Source of the DNA: Gracilariopsis chorda
Lineage: Eukaryota > Rhodophyta > Florideophyceae > Gracilariales > Gracilariaceae
Direction: 5' to 3'
DNA: 64,000 bases
NCBI GenBank assembly: GCA_003194525.1
Contig: NBIV01000185.1
Span: 62,001 to 126,000, forward strand
The position numbers and the translations under genes were made by a program. Below the pieces are notes generated by a model. It did not search any database, was not told the origin of the DNA, and saw nothing but the letters and a program-made list of their open reading frames with translations. Positions within the stretch are counted from its first letter, which is position 1; each line of letters begins with the position of its first letter. Of the stretch, positions 42,250 to 53,400 are shown in pieces.

Positions 42250-43407
42250 CAAAAGGTTCGCATATCAGCTGACTAATCCGTTCTTGAGTACATGAACAAA
42301 CTGGCAGAGATTAATTCTAGTCTCAGCAGCATCGAAACATTCTTAACCGAAGAAGTGAAGCTCAGGACGCTGTTATGAATAATCGATAGGGATGGCACCA
42401 TGACTGCCGAAATGGTACTTGCAATTGACGAGACAATTAGAGATGCAGTAGAAACGGTCATGTCTTAAAAGTCCCAGCTAGACTTGAATCAAAACAGAAC
42501 GTCCGGCGAAGGGATAGCTACTGCCCTTCTTGCAAACGAACGCATCCTTCTCCGTCAGAACTGACCCTTTTTTATAATAAAAATGGTAATACCCTGCGTT
42601 TCTATCAGGCCTTTCCAAGAAGAAGAGCTCCGAATGATGCTCGATGTTTTAGGTGCTTTTTGGCGTTTTTACGGAACTACGCCACACTAAAAGAAGGTGC
42701 ATGACCCAGAGCAGAAGTCATGGGTAATTTTCGTAGCAGCTATAATACCTGGAGGATACAACAGCTATGCTTCTGAGAAGCATAAGTAGTACCTTGGTTC
42801 AAGAGCAAGCCATCATATGGTGAACGAAATTGAACTGTTGACGGTTCTCTCACTGACGCAATAATTGCTACGGTATCTTTAGGCAATGTTGAGTACGTAG
42901 ATGTGAAGGGAACTAGGAAAGTAAAATGCTGAGGGAACATGCTTTGGAGACAAAGGCAACATATCTTTTGAAGAAGTCAAATACATTCCTGGGTTCATAT
43001 GCAACCCTTCTTTCGGTCCACTAAATCCGTGCAAAGGGATTCATGGTGGTATTTCGGACCAATAATAGCGAGGATGATATCTGTATAATTGTTAATGAGG
43101 TCACTGGCGAGGTTATGAAACTAGGAGTGGAGAATGAAGAAGGCCTCTACGAGATTGTTGTCCAGTTTATACCAAAAACATCTTTCTTTCTAAGCAAAAG
43201 CATGGAATCGAAACTTTTATGGCATGAACGGCTGGGTAACATAAGCAAAAAGGGAATCAGAGAAGCTCGGAAGGCCGTAGAAGGTGCGAAGGATATGAAG
43301 GCATCCGCTCTGGATTTCTATGAGCCTGGTCCCATTGGAGAATCTTCGAGAGCACCGAGAGCCTCCAGCGGCGCTACAAAGCAATATGTACGCACATACC
43401 CTCTAGA
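42250..43407 (+). pseudogene. Ty1/copia gag-protease-integrase fragment
   Basis: In order: a gag segment (EYMNKLAEINSSLSSIETFL, 42290-42350), a protease remnant near 42790-42850 (YLGSRASHHMVNEIELL, where copia has LDSGASxHM, so the catalytic Asp is Gly), KYIPGFICNPSFGPL, and the GAG-pre-integrase block SKLLWHERLGNISKKGIREA in the open stretch 43043-43426. The last block with its conserved His is the clearest sign of copia. Stops separate the parts. The downstream integrase and RT are missing: the fragment ends at the solo LTR. Confidence 0.75.
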
Positions 43408-44319
43408 TGAGGTGTGTCAGGAATGATCCGCTACTGACTTGGCATCGGTTCAACTCAGGTATTAGAGGACTCTTGGTACATTTGGGTGAAATTCGATATG
43501 AATTTTATTTTTTGTTTTTGGAACCTTCATGGGTGATTTATATCATATATGCGAGAGATAGATGCGTATTAAGCGTACGCGTGCTATTCATGGATGGCAT
43601 GATCCACACTTGTCTTATTGTGCCACAGCCAATCGTACAGCTTAGTGACACAAATTTGTGGACTACAAGTGTGGAATACTACAGTAATATTATACTTAAT
43701 TTTGTTATGAACCAATAGTACCCATGGGGGGCTGGCCCCGCCGTTCCACTCTGAATTAAAGACAAGCTGTGACGTGGCTCTGAATTTATCACCTGCGCGA
43801 AGTCACGAGCTCCTTCTGAGTTTTCACTGCGTCCGGTTTCGTATACTCACCCCCACAGTAACAACTAAAACCGCTGATCTGTCTTACCCGGTGAGTTTGC
43901 CCAGTTTTCACTGTGGTTACCATACTGGTTACTTCTTATTGGTGGAACAGATAGTCGTTCGAGCCATTATTGAGTTTTACCGCGCTGCATGAATAAGCAA
44001 CAAACACACTGACGGAATTACTTTGGCTTTCTGCACAACATGATGGGTTGTACCCTTTTTCTTTGTTCTTTTCACCTTTTCTCGTTTTCATTTCTAGATT
44101 CTCGGTGGACCAGAAATCCGTTTACACGGACCCGTGTACTATGTTAACCAGCTGGAAACGCGATTCCCGGAGAGATATCCGTCGGTATAGCTGTAAATCA
44201 CCTCGAATTTACACCGTAACACCGTGTAATATGGAAGTCTCTGTGGCTTTGCCTAGTTTATAAGAGAGCAAGGAGGCGAACAATTTGAGAGAATATTCCC
44301 TTAGGGATACTGCTCTGCA
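43408..44319 (+). repeat. Solo LTR of family E with target duplication
   Basis: 912 bp starting TGAGGTGTGTC and ending CTCTGCA, aligning inverted with 27497-28445 and 39021-39967. Exact 5-bp duplications CTAGA lie at 43403-43407 and 44320-44324. The left flank is copia and the right flank is gypsy fragment G, so those two were already joined before this insertion. Confidence 0.9.
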
Positions 44320-44324
44320 CTAGA

Positions 44325-45934
44325 ATCCAAAGAATTCGGTACATGCTGAGTCACTCCCGACTCTTGGGTGTTGTGAGCCGTATTGGTCTGTGCCTCGTCC
44401 CTCTTTGGCTGATCCTGAGCGGAGTCGCTCACAATCGAAATAAAGTCCAATATAAGTAACGAGAATGCATGCCCAAAGATTGTAATTAACAGAGGGTAAC
44501 GTTTCGATCAACGAATTTCACCACGAAGACCTGAAAAGATCTATTCATGCAAACGTTTGCAACACCATGGGTCAACCGGGCCCGGTACATCTCTAAGAGT
44601 TTCTCTTCTGGCTGTACGAAGAACGTTTCTACATGGAAACATCGTGCCAGAATGACGGTCTCTGATCTGAGGGGCAGATGAATCTTCTGGGTGACGTAGA
44701 TGCATCAAAAGTTGTAGAGGAGATCCCTCTTCAGCCTTAGAGCTTTGCTCTTCGGTGGCTTGATACTCCAGATCGATGCCATTCGCCAATATACTGGCAC
44801 AGATGAGTGGTCGCTCGTATAAAAGACTCCCTTCCGTGGGTAGCTCCCATCAACATGCCTATGGATGTAATCACACTCCAGGATTACGTCTACGGTCAGA
44901 GACTCAGTGAGGAGCGGTACGCGTGCCATGTGTCTTGCGATTCGTACCGATATGAAGGTCGTACCAAGCATTCTTAGAGCATGCTATCCTGCGTCTTTAA
45001 GTCCATTAGACTTCTGACCCAGTGGCGTAACCCACAGTCCTGGAAATGCATCCTGGTGGATGACGTTGGGAGCAGCTCTCGTATCCAGTACTGTCAATAC
45101 TTTCAAGGCATTAATGCTCATGAAGCCCACCCAATCTGCAGCTTTATAGTTCAACCGGCCTGCTTTCAAGACAAGATCTTGACTCTTTTCCTTACTCTCA
45201 ACCATGTGTCTTCTGGACACTTCCTAACGTACTCGTCATCCTTGTCTCCGGAACTTGGTTCCTCGAGAATAGAGACATATTCTCTCAAAAACGTGCATCG
45301 TTTCCGGAAGCCAGCGGCTCGTCGTTGCTCTTAATAATAATTTGGATTGGGGAATCTGAACCTGCCACTGGACAATGAATAGGGTATTCCTGCGTAGGAG
45401 GCGTTATTCCTGCGATGTAGCTCATCATCGCCGCCAAGGATGCGCCTCGCTCGCGAGGGGCCTCCATAGCTCTCTGTCGAGCTTGTGCTTGCATTGGTAT
45501 AGTTATCTGCGGGCAGTCGAAGATCTGGTGGTCTATGACCGCACAGAGATAACAGTCTCTGCCAGTGGCACGTTTGCCAGTGAACTGGTGTCGTGGACCT
45601 TCTTTTCGGTCAGCGCAACCGCCTCTTTTGGGCTCTAACAATTCTTCGAGACAAGGTTTAAAGTTCGAAAGAGAAGCTGTAACGGAACCGCCATGTCCTA
45701 GTAGAACTTCCGTAAAAGGCTCATCCGTCTCTGTCGTGCTACCAGTCTACCTGGCATCGGTCGACTTATCATCATTATCACCGGTTGCGATGTGTATCCC
45801 TGCAAAATCGCCTTTTGCCAGGCCAGTAATGGCTGTTCCTATTGTAAGGGTATTTACTTCTAAAATGATCACCGATGTCTTCGCCGGAGAACTCTGGGAA
45901 TTCGATGGGAGTCTTGGCGGTCGCGTTAGACGCG
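44325..45934 (-). pseudogene. Element G: gypsy gag C-terminus and protease
   Basis: 45285-45641 has a canonical zinc knuckle CYLCAVIDHQIFDC (CX2CX4HX4C). 44984-45220 has LTVLDTRAAPNVIHQD, the protease loop with Gly replaced by Arg. 44705-44971 has SLTVDVILECDYIHRHVD and DHSSVPV, the second protease block, and the linker follows. The layout equals protease of element C, but the sequence is a distinct family. RT is missing. Confidence 0.75.
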
Positions 45935-47063
45935 ATATGTGTATGGTTTCATATCAAATACACCAAATCGTCCTTTTTGTCAGAATCAAACTGAGTACAG
46001 CGTCGAAGTGCTGACGGCCATAGCTTTCCAGTGAGCTATCTTGCGGATTAAACGAACAACTCGACTCCAAGATATTGACGTTACGCCGTTGAACGTTCGC
46101 GAAGGTGGCAATCCAAAAAACCACAGGAAGAAGGAGAAACGGGCCGTTTTATTCTCGGCTCATTTTCAAAGGCCCCACAAGCTCAAGCATCCCCACTCGA
46201 AGCAATCGATATGCCACCGTTTTCCTTCTTTGCTGAAGAGATCAGTATTGACATAGAAGAACTCATCGCCACCGACCTCCAAGAACTGGACGACAGGCAT
46301 TCATCTCATCACAGCTTGGAAACGCCACCATCACCACCATGTTCTGAGCTCTTGTTGCTTGAAGATGTCGCATACAGCGACCACAACTCCAAGAACCTCC
46401 AAGCCAGACATGCCTCTATTCATCTCAACAGAATGGTAGAAAAATGCTTGTGCCTCCCGAAATGTGTCACAGTAGACACATATCGTCAAATTGCGAAAAC
46501 CTTTGACACAACGGCAGCCGAACAAAAACATAACATGGTGAACGCGATGCTGCTTTGCTTAAGCTCACCACCGGGTCAGAAAAACTTTTTGATGGAAACG
46601 GACCTATTTCTCGCCCAATACAAACGAAAAAAAAACGCCAAAGGCTTTCACAAAAGTCATAAACTTCGACAAGCTATGCGCTCTAAGGGAGGTGGGTGTT
46701 CCAATACGGTTTCGCTGCAGTGGTTCAGTTACACCCAAGAACAGTTCGTACTTTTTCTGCGGCAGTAAGTGGTGATGAGGGCTTTAAAATCTTCAGTAGT
46801 CAGCACTATAAAGGGCTAAAGGGGAAGCAGTAAAAAGCGTTGAAGACTGGTGAAATACACTCTAGATATAGTCGATGAGTGTTCTGCGTATATCTTTGGT
46901 ATTACTGATCCAATCATTTTTCTGTTTAAAGCTTTTGAAAGCGTAGATTGAGCTCTACAACTTTGTTTTTGGTCGAAAAGACAAGTTCTGGCACCAACTT
47001 GACGATATTTCAGTTCATTCGAGAGTACTATTTGGTATATTTGGTATGAAACGGTACACATAT
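45935..47063. mobile_element. TIR DNA element inserted in element G gag
   Basis: 1129 bp with 34-bp terminal inverted repeats matching at 30 positions: 45935-45968 (starts ATATGTGTATGGTTTCATAT) and 47030-47063. It splits the gag of element G, whose parts continue at 45934 and 47064. No clear target duplication can be separated from the AT-rich TIR ends. It contains one ORF (46211-46768) but no recognised transposase, so it may be non-autonomous. Confidence 0.8.
46211..46768 (+). CDS. Unrecognised ORF of the TIR element
   Basis: 185 codons, start ATG. Acidic N-terminal half (EELIATDLQELDDR), Ser/Pro-rich stretch, then a basic C-terminal part (QYKRKKNAKGFHKSHKLRQ). No DDE triad or known DNA-binding domain is evident. 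It may be a fragment of a transposase or accessory protein of the element. A frame at 46041-46256 precedes and overlaps it with basic residues, possibly the same protein before a frameshift. Confidence 0.4.
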   Translation: MPPFSFFAEEISIDIEELIATDLQELDDRHSSHHSLETPPSPPCSELLLLEDVAYSDHNSKNLQARHASIHLNRMVEKCLCLPKCVTVDTYRQIAKTFDTTAAEQKHNMVNAMLLCLSSPPGQKNFLMETDLFLAQYKRKKNAKGFHKSHKLRQAMRSKGGGCSNTVSLQWFSYTQEQFVLFLRQ

Positions 47064-47780
47064 GTGTCCATAAGACATGGTGAGATCTGCAATGGAATCA
47101 AGGGTCGTCAAAAGTTCACAGAAGAGTTGTCGGTCCCGTGGAACACACAGAACGACACTGGGCAGCAGCGCAGCACTAACGGGCATATTCTGCTCCTACT
47201 TTGGGTACAATCCGCTAAGCCTAGAAGAGTTTAAGCGTAGAAGCTGTTTGAAAGACTGCCCCTTCTCTCCCAATCGTTGTAGAAGTACCCCGGGGTATTG
47301 GAACATGTCTTGGACGACTTCATCCTTTAGGTAGCTGCGTAGCAGCCATTTTATAGCGTCCGGCCAACTCTTGATCCTTACCGATGAGGCATGAAGTGCA
47401 TCGAGATGTAGAGTGATTATGTAGTCGATGAGGCATTTCTTTACAAACACTTCGACAGATTCAACTTGCCCTTCCCCTCTGGGATGCCTTTGTTGCTCAC
47501 ATAGCATTTGAATGGGGCATCCAATGGCAGTATAGACATAGGGTCCATAAAGTTCAATCGACAGTGGACCGTGGTGGTCTTGAAGCGCTTGGACATGGAT
47601 GCAACACATCGCTTTACATTCGAGCTCTCGCTAGGGTTAAGGTTATTCAAGTGGTATGTCTTCTACGACAAGAATTTCTTAAAATGGCTATTAGCTCGGT
47701 TAATCTCAGTGAGATTGTATTTGCGCAAGCCAAGATCCTACTTCAAAGAAGAAGGTATTCCATCATGCGGGGAAGAAGAA
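47064..47780 (-). pseudogene. Element G: Gag domain
   Basis: 47196-47609 has SWPDAIKWLLRSYLKDEVV and LLRLNSSRLSGLYP, which align with CWPEAVQYLLRSYATNTAI and RLNKAFHRCGNLYP in element C Gag. 47441-47650 has SNVKRCVASMSKRFKT, aligning with KVRECIKRMQLSLRN in another frame. Cut on one side by the TIR element; degenerate above 47700. Confidence 0.7.
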
Positions 47781-48637
47781 TAGGATCAGATTTTATGTTC
47801 TTGTTGGAGCGCCTGCGCTACCTTGTGGCATTCAAAGCCCAGATTTTCCGTGAGGGAATCTAACTATCGTGCATAGAAAACCCAGGCTTCTTAAGAAAAA
47901 CTCCTGGCTTCTCAGTGCATGATTTTCAAACTCCAGATGGTCGAACCTCTGGTCGTGCTCAACTATCTTCGCCTCCACTTCGTGAAGCTCTCTTGTATTT
48001 GAAAGGTTTTTTTTTGCTGTGTCACGTGCGACGCCAGGACGGGAATCTCACTTGCAAGAATCCACTGTATTCCTGTTTGCATTGCAACCTGCGCGTGGTC
48101 TGCGACCTTAACGACCAACCCGTTTATTCAGGCTTTAACACGCGATTCGCGACTCAAGGGCACCTTCTGCCGAGGAACTTCAGAAAGCCCAAAAATCAAG
48201 ATCCTTTCGGAGCTCCACAATTTTTACACCGTTGCAACCATCTCGGCCAGTAGAATGCGCCTACAGAGCCGCAGACCAATCGGAAGAAAGTGTGCTGAGA
48301 TATTGGCGCTTGACCCGCACCGCTTCAAGCCAAATGTGGTCATGATTTGGCGCTGTGATCACCGTAAAAAACAATCATAAAATTAGTATTTTCCATCTTG
48401 CGCAGCACATATTTACCAACAGAGCTGGACCTCACCACGCTTTCCCATACCCCATGATCAGCAAACCGCGCTCGTACAGGCAATACCAACATACTCCTAC
48501 CCAGACTCTGAACCCCGTCCTCCTGTATCGCTGCCCTGCCCATCGAACGATATAAGCCCATACCCCTTCAGTTCAACACCCACCCTTCCCCGCCCGCTCC
48601 GCTTTGGCACTAGCAGTTTGGAGTTTTTAAGTGTTTT
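47781..48637 (+). other. Unassigned region with one Cys-containing ORF (47915-48253)
   Basis: 47915-48253 (112 codons) reads HDFQTPDGRTSGRAQLSSPP and later NPLYSCLHCNLRVVCDLND, with Cys-x2-Cys spacing. It loosely recalls the N-terminal zinc-finger regions of MULE-type transposases, but I cannot confirm that. The rest shows no gene. Confidence 0.3.
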
Positions 48638-49000
48638 ATGCAGGTCTTCGGGGATCGATTTGACATCCCGTCAGAGATGCAGCTACAAAGAGCCATCAAT
48701 ACAATGTTCCAGCGGCATAAAAAGGTAGGATCAGGCCGGAATAGGGAAAGGAGTCAGCAACGCCTTGGAGATGTATACAAGGACACAATCGATGGTATTT
48801 TGTTGGCGCACGACTTCAACATTGCCCCCTCCGCCGTAGTGCGAGAACTTCGAGAGAGGTTTACCGTGAACGGTGCTCTACAGAGTGACTTCCCACCGGA
48901 GAAACAAGTGAAGAACAGAGTGTCTTCCCAGAAGGGCAAGCATAAGAGGGAAACGACGCTCCCGGCCGACCCCCTCGAGCCGAGCACACAAGGCGTTTGA
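48638..49000 (+). CDS. Unrecognised basic ORF, possibly a MULE-type fragment
   Basis: 120 codons, start ATG. Basic throughout, with VVRELRERFTVNGALQSDFP followed by PEKQVKNRVSSQKGKHKRE. Segments of this type (a helix ending RERF, then a Lys/Arg-rich KQVKNR motif) occur upstream of transposase cores in some mutator-like proteins of protists, from memory. No catalytic part follows. It could equally be a chance ORF. Confidence 0.3.
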   Translation: MQVFGDRFDIPSEMQLQRAINTMFQRHKKVGSGRNRERSQQRLGDVYKDTIDGILLAHDFNIAPSAVVRELRERFTVNGALQSDFPPEKQVKNRVSSQKGKHKRETTLPADPLEPSTQGV

Positions 49001-49009
49001 TTGGCCATG

Positions 49010-49338
49010 GGTCTAGAAGTAGGAAGGTGGCGACAGTAATGACAGCAATGATTGATTTTTTGGTATTTTTATCGGTGATCTTCGCGCCAAAACAGCCTTA
49101 TTTCGACCTTACATATCTCCGTAACCGTTCGTGCGCTTTCTAATCCAAGCGTGCCAATCGATTCAGCGTACTCGAAAATGCCAACCTACTGATCGTCGTG
49201 ATTGGCCGAAGAAGGGAAGTATTTTCAGGCGTTCGAATGTTCCTCAGGACAGGGGTCCAAAAAGGCCCCTTGAGTCGCGAATCGCGTGTTAATAGAATCC
49301 TTCCAACTCTGCGACAACTCGTTAGCCCATAGGGTACC
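49010..49338. other. Unassigned spacer before element H
   Basis: No gene or repeat recognised. GTACC at 49334-49338 directly precedes the LTR and is the left member of an imperfect target duplication (right GTAAC at 56015-56019). Confidence 0.4.
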
Positions 49339-50368
49339 TGTGGGCGCCATCACGGGACGGTGACGCAGGGGGCCAAAAAGTTGTAATAATAAAAGCCAAA
49401 AGGGTGCTCTTCGTAGCTAAAAGCCCCAAAACAAGTTGAAAACAGTGGGATCAAAAGAACTAAACCCACTCGATGAAATAAAACAACACTAAGGAGAGCA
49501 AGAGGCTCAATCCCCAAGTAAAACTTCTTAACTTCTATGTTGAAACGGCGCGCAACCCAAAAATTATGTCAAGGATCACTAAAGGTCAGACCCTCGGCTT
49601 CCGGTCAGACACTCCGGATTTGAAGTGGATTATGCAGCCTACCTACCTCTGCACTAACCAGAAGCAGGCGCATACAATCCTTACAGGGCTTCCCGAGGAG
49701 AGCTACTAACAGCGGGATATGCTTTCACTCTATACCCAAGCTGGCCCTTTGCAGGAAAGGTTGTACGGCACGTCGCCTGCGGATAGCTTCCCGTCAAGTA
49801 CTTCCGTCCGGAAATCACCAGGTCTTTCGACTGACACCGGTGTCCGAGCAAAGCTCCGGTGGGGCTCACAGACGACAGAAACACCTTTGGTACACACTAC
49901 CCGTCTCCCGTCCACGCCTAAGGCGCTTCAACCGGTCTTAGCGACGGTACTTCCCCACCCTATTGGACAACTAGCGGCACACGCCTCACTGACTGTTGAT
50001 GATAGTTGAATTGGCTGAAGGTTGATAGGGGGTGGGGCTTAGATGTTGGTCGATTGTTGAGGTGAGTTCAGACCGAAGTCCGAAGCTCAGAACCTCTTTT
50101 TATAGTGTTTAGAGGCACTACAAACGAGCTAAATACGCATTTCTACTTGCTAGTTACTCATGTGTGCGTCTAGGTTACTCCATTGGCTTCTAGAGACCTC
50201 TGGAGCTGCACACTAACCAATAATAAAGCGAAAATTTGCGCCAGCATCACTAAAATACTGTAGTCTTTCCTGGGCCAACAAAGCGTGCAATGTGCTAGAA
50301 ACTACTGGAACATTCTACACGTGTGTTCCAGCAATTTCTGGCACATTCCGCAACATTCGCGACTGACA
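49339..50368 (-). repeat. 3' LTR of element H
   Basis: 1030 bp; on the minus strand it starts TGTCAGTCGCG and ends GGCGCCCACA. The Gag-Pol stop at 50464 is 95 bp upstream. No strong polypurine tract is visible just before the LTR on the minus strand. Small ORFs inside are duplicated in the other LTR and have no gene character. Confidence 0.93.
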
Positions 50369-50463
50369 CAACCGCAACCTCAAGGGTTGCCACGCCGCGG
50401 CAATCTGAAAACCTAACCTTCCATCGGGCGCGCAATATACTTCGTCAAACGACGGGCGTGTAT

Positions 50464-53400
50464 TCAATGGCGAGTGTACCGGTTGTGTGGAGAAACCAAC
50501 GTGTACCTTGGATAGTGAGCCCTCACCACACGACATGGGCCAAAGTACTTAGAGGAAAAAGCAGGCCATTTCATGGTAGTGTTCAGGGCCTTTCCACGAG
50601 CCACAAGGACCAGATCACCGACTTCAAACTTCGTAATGGAGACTGCATCAACTTCCTTCAAAGGCCTCTGAGCAAAACGTTTAGCTCTATGATTCCTTGA
50701 TGCGAGCAGCTCCACTGAGCGGAACCGGTCGGAGGAGTCCACAACTCGTGCCACGACACCACCTTCATCGGAGGTCATACGTGGTTTCACGCCGTAAAGC
50801 AACTCGAACGGAGAGATCCCACTGGCAAGATGTCTGCGCCGGTATCCGTACCGAACCGAAGGCAGGTGTTCGTCCCAACTTGAACGATTATCCAGAGCTT
50901 TCTTTCCTATTGCTCTTTTCAGAGTACCAAACATCCTTTCAGCTCGGCCATTGGACATGGGGGCGTACGCCAAGACCGTTTTCCATTTGATACCATGGTC
51001 CTCCATGAATGAGAACAGCGACTTAGAAGTGAAGCATGTAGCATTGTCCGACACCACGATACGAGGGAAACCAAACACGGCAATGATCTCTTTTCTCACG
51101 AAGTCTATGACCTCCTGTGACGTAGACCATTTTGACGCTACGGCAAGTGGCCAACCAGTCAAATGCTCAACACAAACCAGAATGAAACGGTTTCCGGATT
51201 CGGTAGTCGGAAGAGGACCTGCAAAATCAATCGAGAAGACGTCAAAGAGAGAGGAAATGGGAGTCCGAAGGTTGCTGTAATACCTTGGTAGTGGTGCGAG
51301 TCTCTGGCATTCGTCACAACTCTTGACGTAGTTGCCGATATCTTCATGCATAGTGGGCCACCAGTATCTCTCAGTGATGAACTTCCTTGTAGTCTTCAAA
51401 TCCCAGTGTCCAATCTCATCATGAAATGACTTGATAATGATCTGTCGCCGACCAATAACAGGAACAACTCGCAGTGCGTTTGGCATCCTTCTGAACAATT
51501 TTCCTTCCCAGACCAGGAATTTCTTCGCATTTCGTCGGATTGCTTGGCGGAGACGTGCATCAGTGTCGTCTGTAGGCAGACCACACAAGAAGCGCGCAAT
51601 GTTTGCGTAGTATGGTTCAAGACCGGAGAAGTCGTCAGGCTCAACAGCCATACAAGCAAGGTCGCCTTCATCTTCTAACGGCTCGACCTCGTCTCCGTGG
51701 ACTATCCTTGACAGATAATCTGCTGCGCCATTCTCCTTGCCTGCGCGATACACTATTTCAAAGTCATACTCGGCCAGAAAGTCTAGCCAGCGAGCTAAGA
51801 GTCCATGTATATCGCGCTTCTGAAATGCATATCGTAAAGCCATATGGTCCGTGATTACCTTGAATGGAACAGACGAGAGTAGATACAATCTGAACTTCCT
51901 GAGAGCAAAGATAACTGCCAATGCTTCTCTTTCACATGCCGAGTACTTCTTTTCCGCAGCGGTCATAGTACGACTGGCAAACTGCAGAGGATGTATCTTC
52001 CCATCTTCCTTTTTCTGAGAGAGAACTGCGCCGAGTGAAACACTAGAGGCGTCCGTTTCCACAATGAAATGCTGCTCGAAGTTTGGAAATGAAAGTACCG
52101 GAGGCTCAGTCATCTTTTTCTTCAGACCGTGGAAAGCTTCTAGCATCTCTCCGGTCCAACTCAGCTTCTTATTCCCCGAGGTAGCACTGTGAAGCACGGC
52201 GGAGGTCTCAGCAAAGTTTCTGATGAACCTTCGATAGTATCCGGCTAGTCCCAGAAAAGATCGTAGTTCCGTAGTGGTGGCAGGAATTGGGGCATCCTGG
52301 ATCTTAGCAATCTTCTCCTGGTCCACGTGCACTCCATCTCCGTTGATGACATGGCCTAGAAGAGACACCTCCGGTAGTGCAAAGAAACATTTGGACAGTT
52401 TGAGCTTCAATCCATGCTTCGCAATCCGACCAATCACAGCCTTCAAGTGAATCACGTGCTCTCTGAGGCTTCTTGAGAATATGACAACGTCATCAATGTA
52501 AACCCGAACGAATGGAAGTCCTCTTAGCACATGATCCATCATCCGTTGAAAGGTGGAAGGGGCATTCATGAGACCAAATGGCATGACTTCGAACATGAAA
52601 GTTCCGTATCTGCACACAAAGGTCGTCATCTCTTTGCAATCCTCAGACATCTTGACTTGCCAGTATCCAGAGAACAGGTCGAGCGTAGTGAAGACACAGC
52701 AACCTCCAAGTTCGTCAAAGATCTCTTCCATGCGTGGCAAAGGCCAGCGGTCAGCTTTCATGACTCTGTTCAGCTCTCTGTAATAGACACAAAACCTTGC
52801 GCTTCCATCTTTCTTCGAGGCAATGACAATTGGAAACGACCAAGCAGAGGCTGAAGGGTTAATGATACCAGCTTCGAGAAGAAGATCAATCTCCTTGCGT
52901 ACGAACTCGTTGTGCTTCGGCGACATCCTCCTGGCTCTGAAGTAGATTGGTTTGTCAACTGTCAACTCGAAAGAGTGAGAAACAGGCACATCGGCTGGGC
53001 GTAAGTCTTTCAATGACCAAGCAATTACATTCGAGTCCTTCAGACAAGAAACCAAGTCGTCTCTTTCATCCTCTGAAATGTGCGAGAGTTTTGAAAAGAG
53101 TAACTTCTCGTGCTGCTCATCGGTAGTGATGTCCAATTGCGGGATCATTTCGGGAGTCTTGCCATGGTTCTTTTCTGTTAGAGCAACCACGAGTTGTTCG
53201 TCATTTTCAGAAGCAGTATCAGAGTCAATAGCGGCGTCAGAATCTGAAGTGAATTCGTCGCTATCCGTCTGGAAACCCTCTTCGTCTGAAATCTCGACGC
53301 GAGCATAGTCAAAGCCAAGTGTTACTCTTTTTCCATCAATATTCATCTTCACGTGCTGATTTCCGAGGTCAAGGCAGGCTTGTAACGATTCAAGTGTTGG

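Noticed and set aside
45565-46014. 149-codon plus-strand ORF
   Set aside because: Shadow of the element G gag frame carrying the zinc knuckle on the minus strand; it also runs across the TIR border.
49681-50009. ORFs duplicated exactly at 49681-50009 and 55327-55655 as a conserved gene pair
   Set aside because: They lie inside the two LTRs of element H and are identical simply because the LTRs are.
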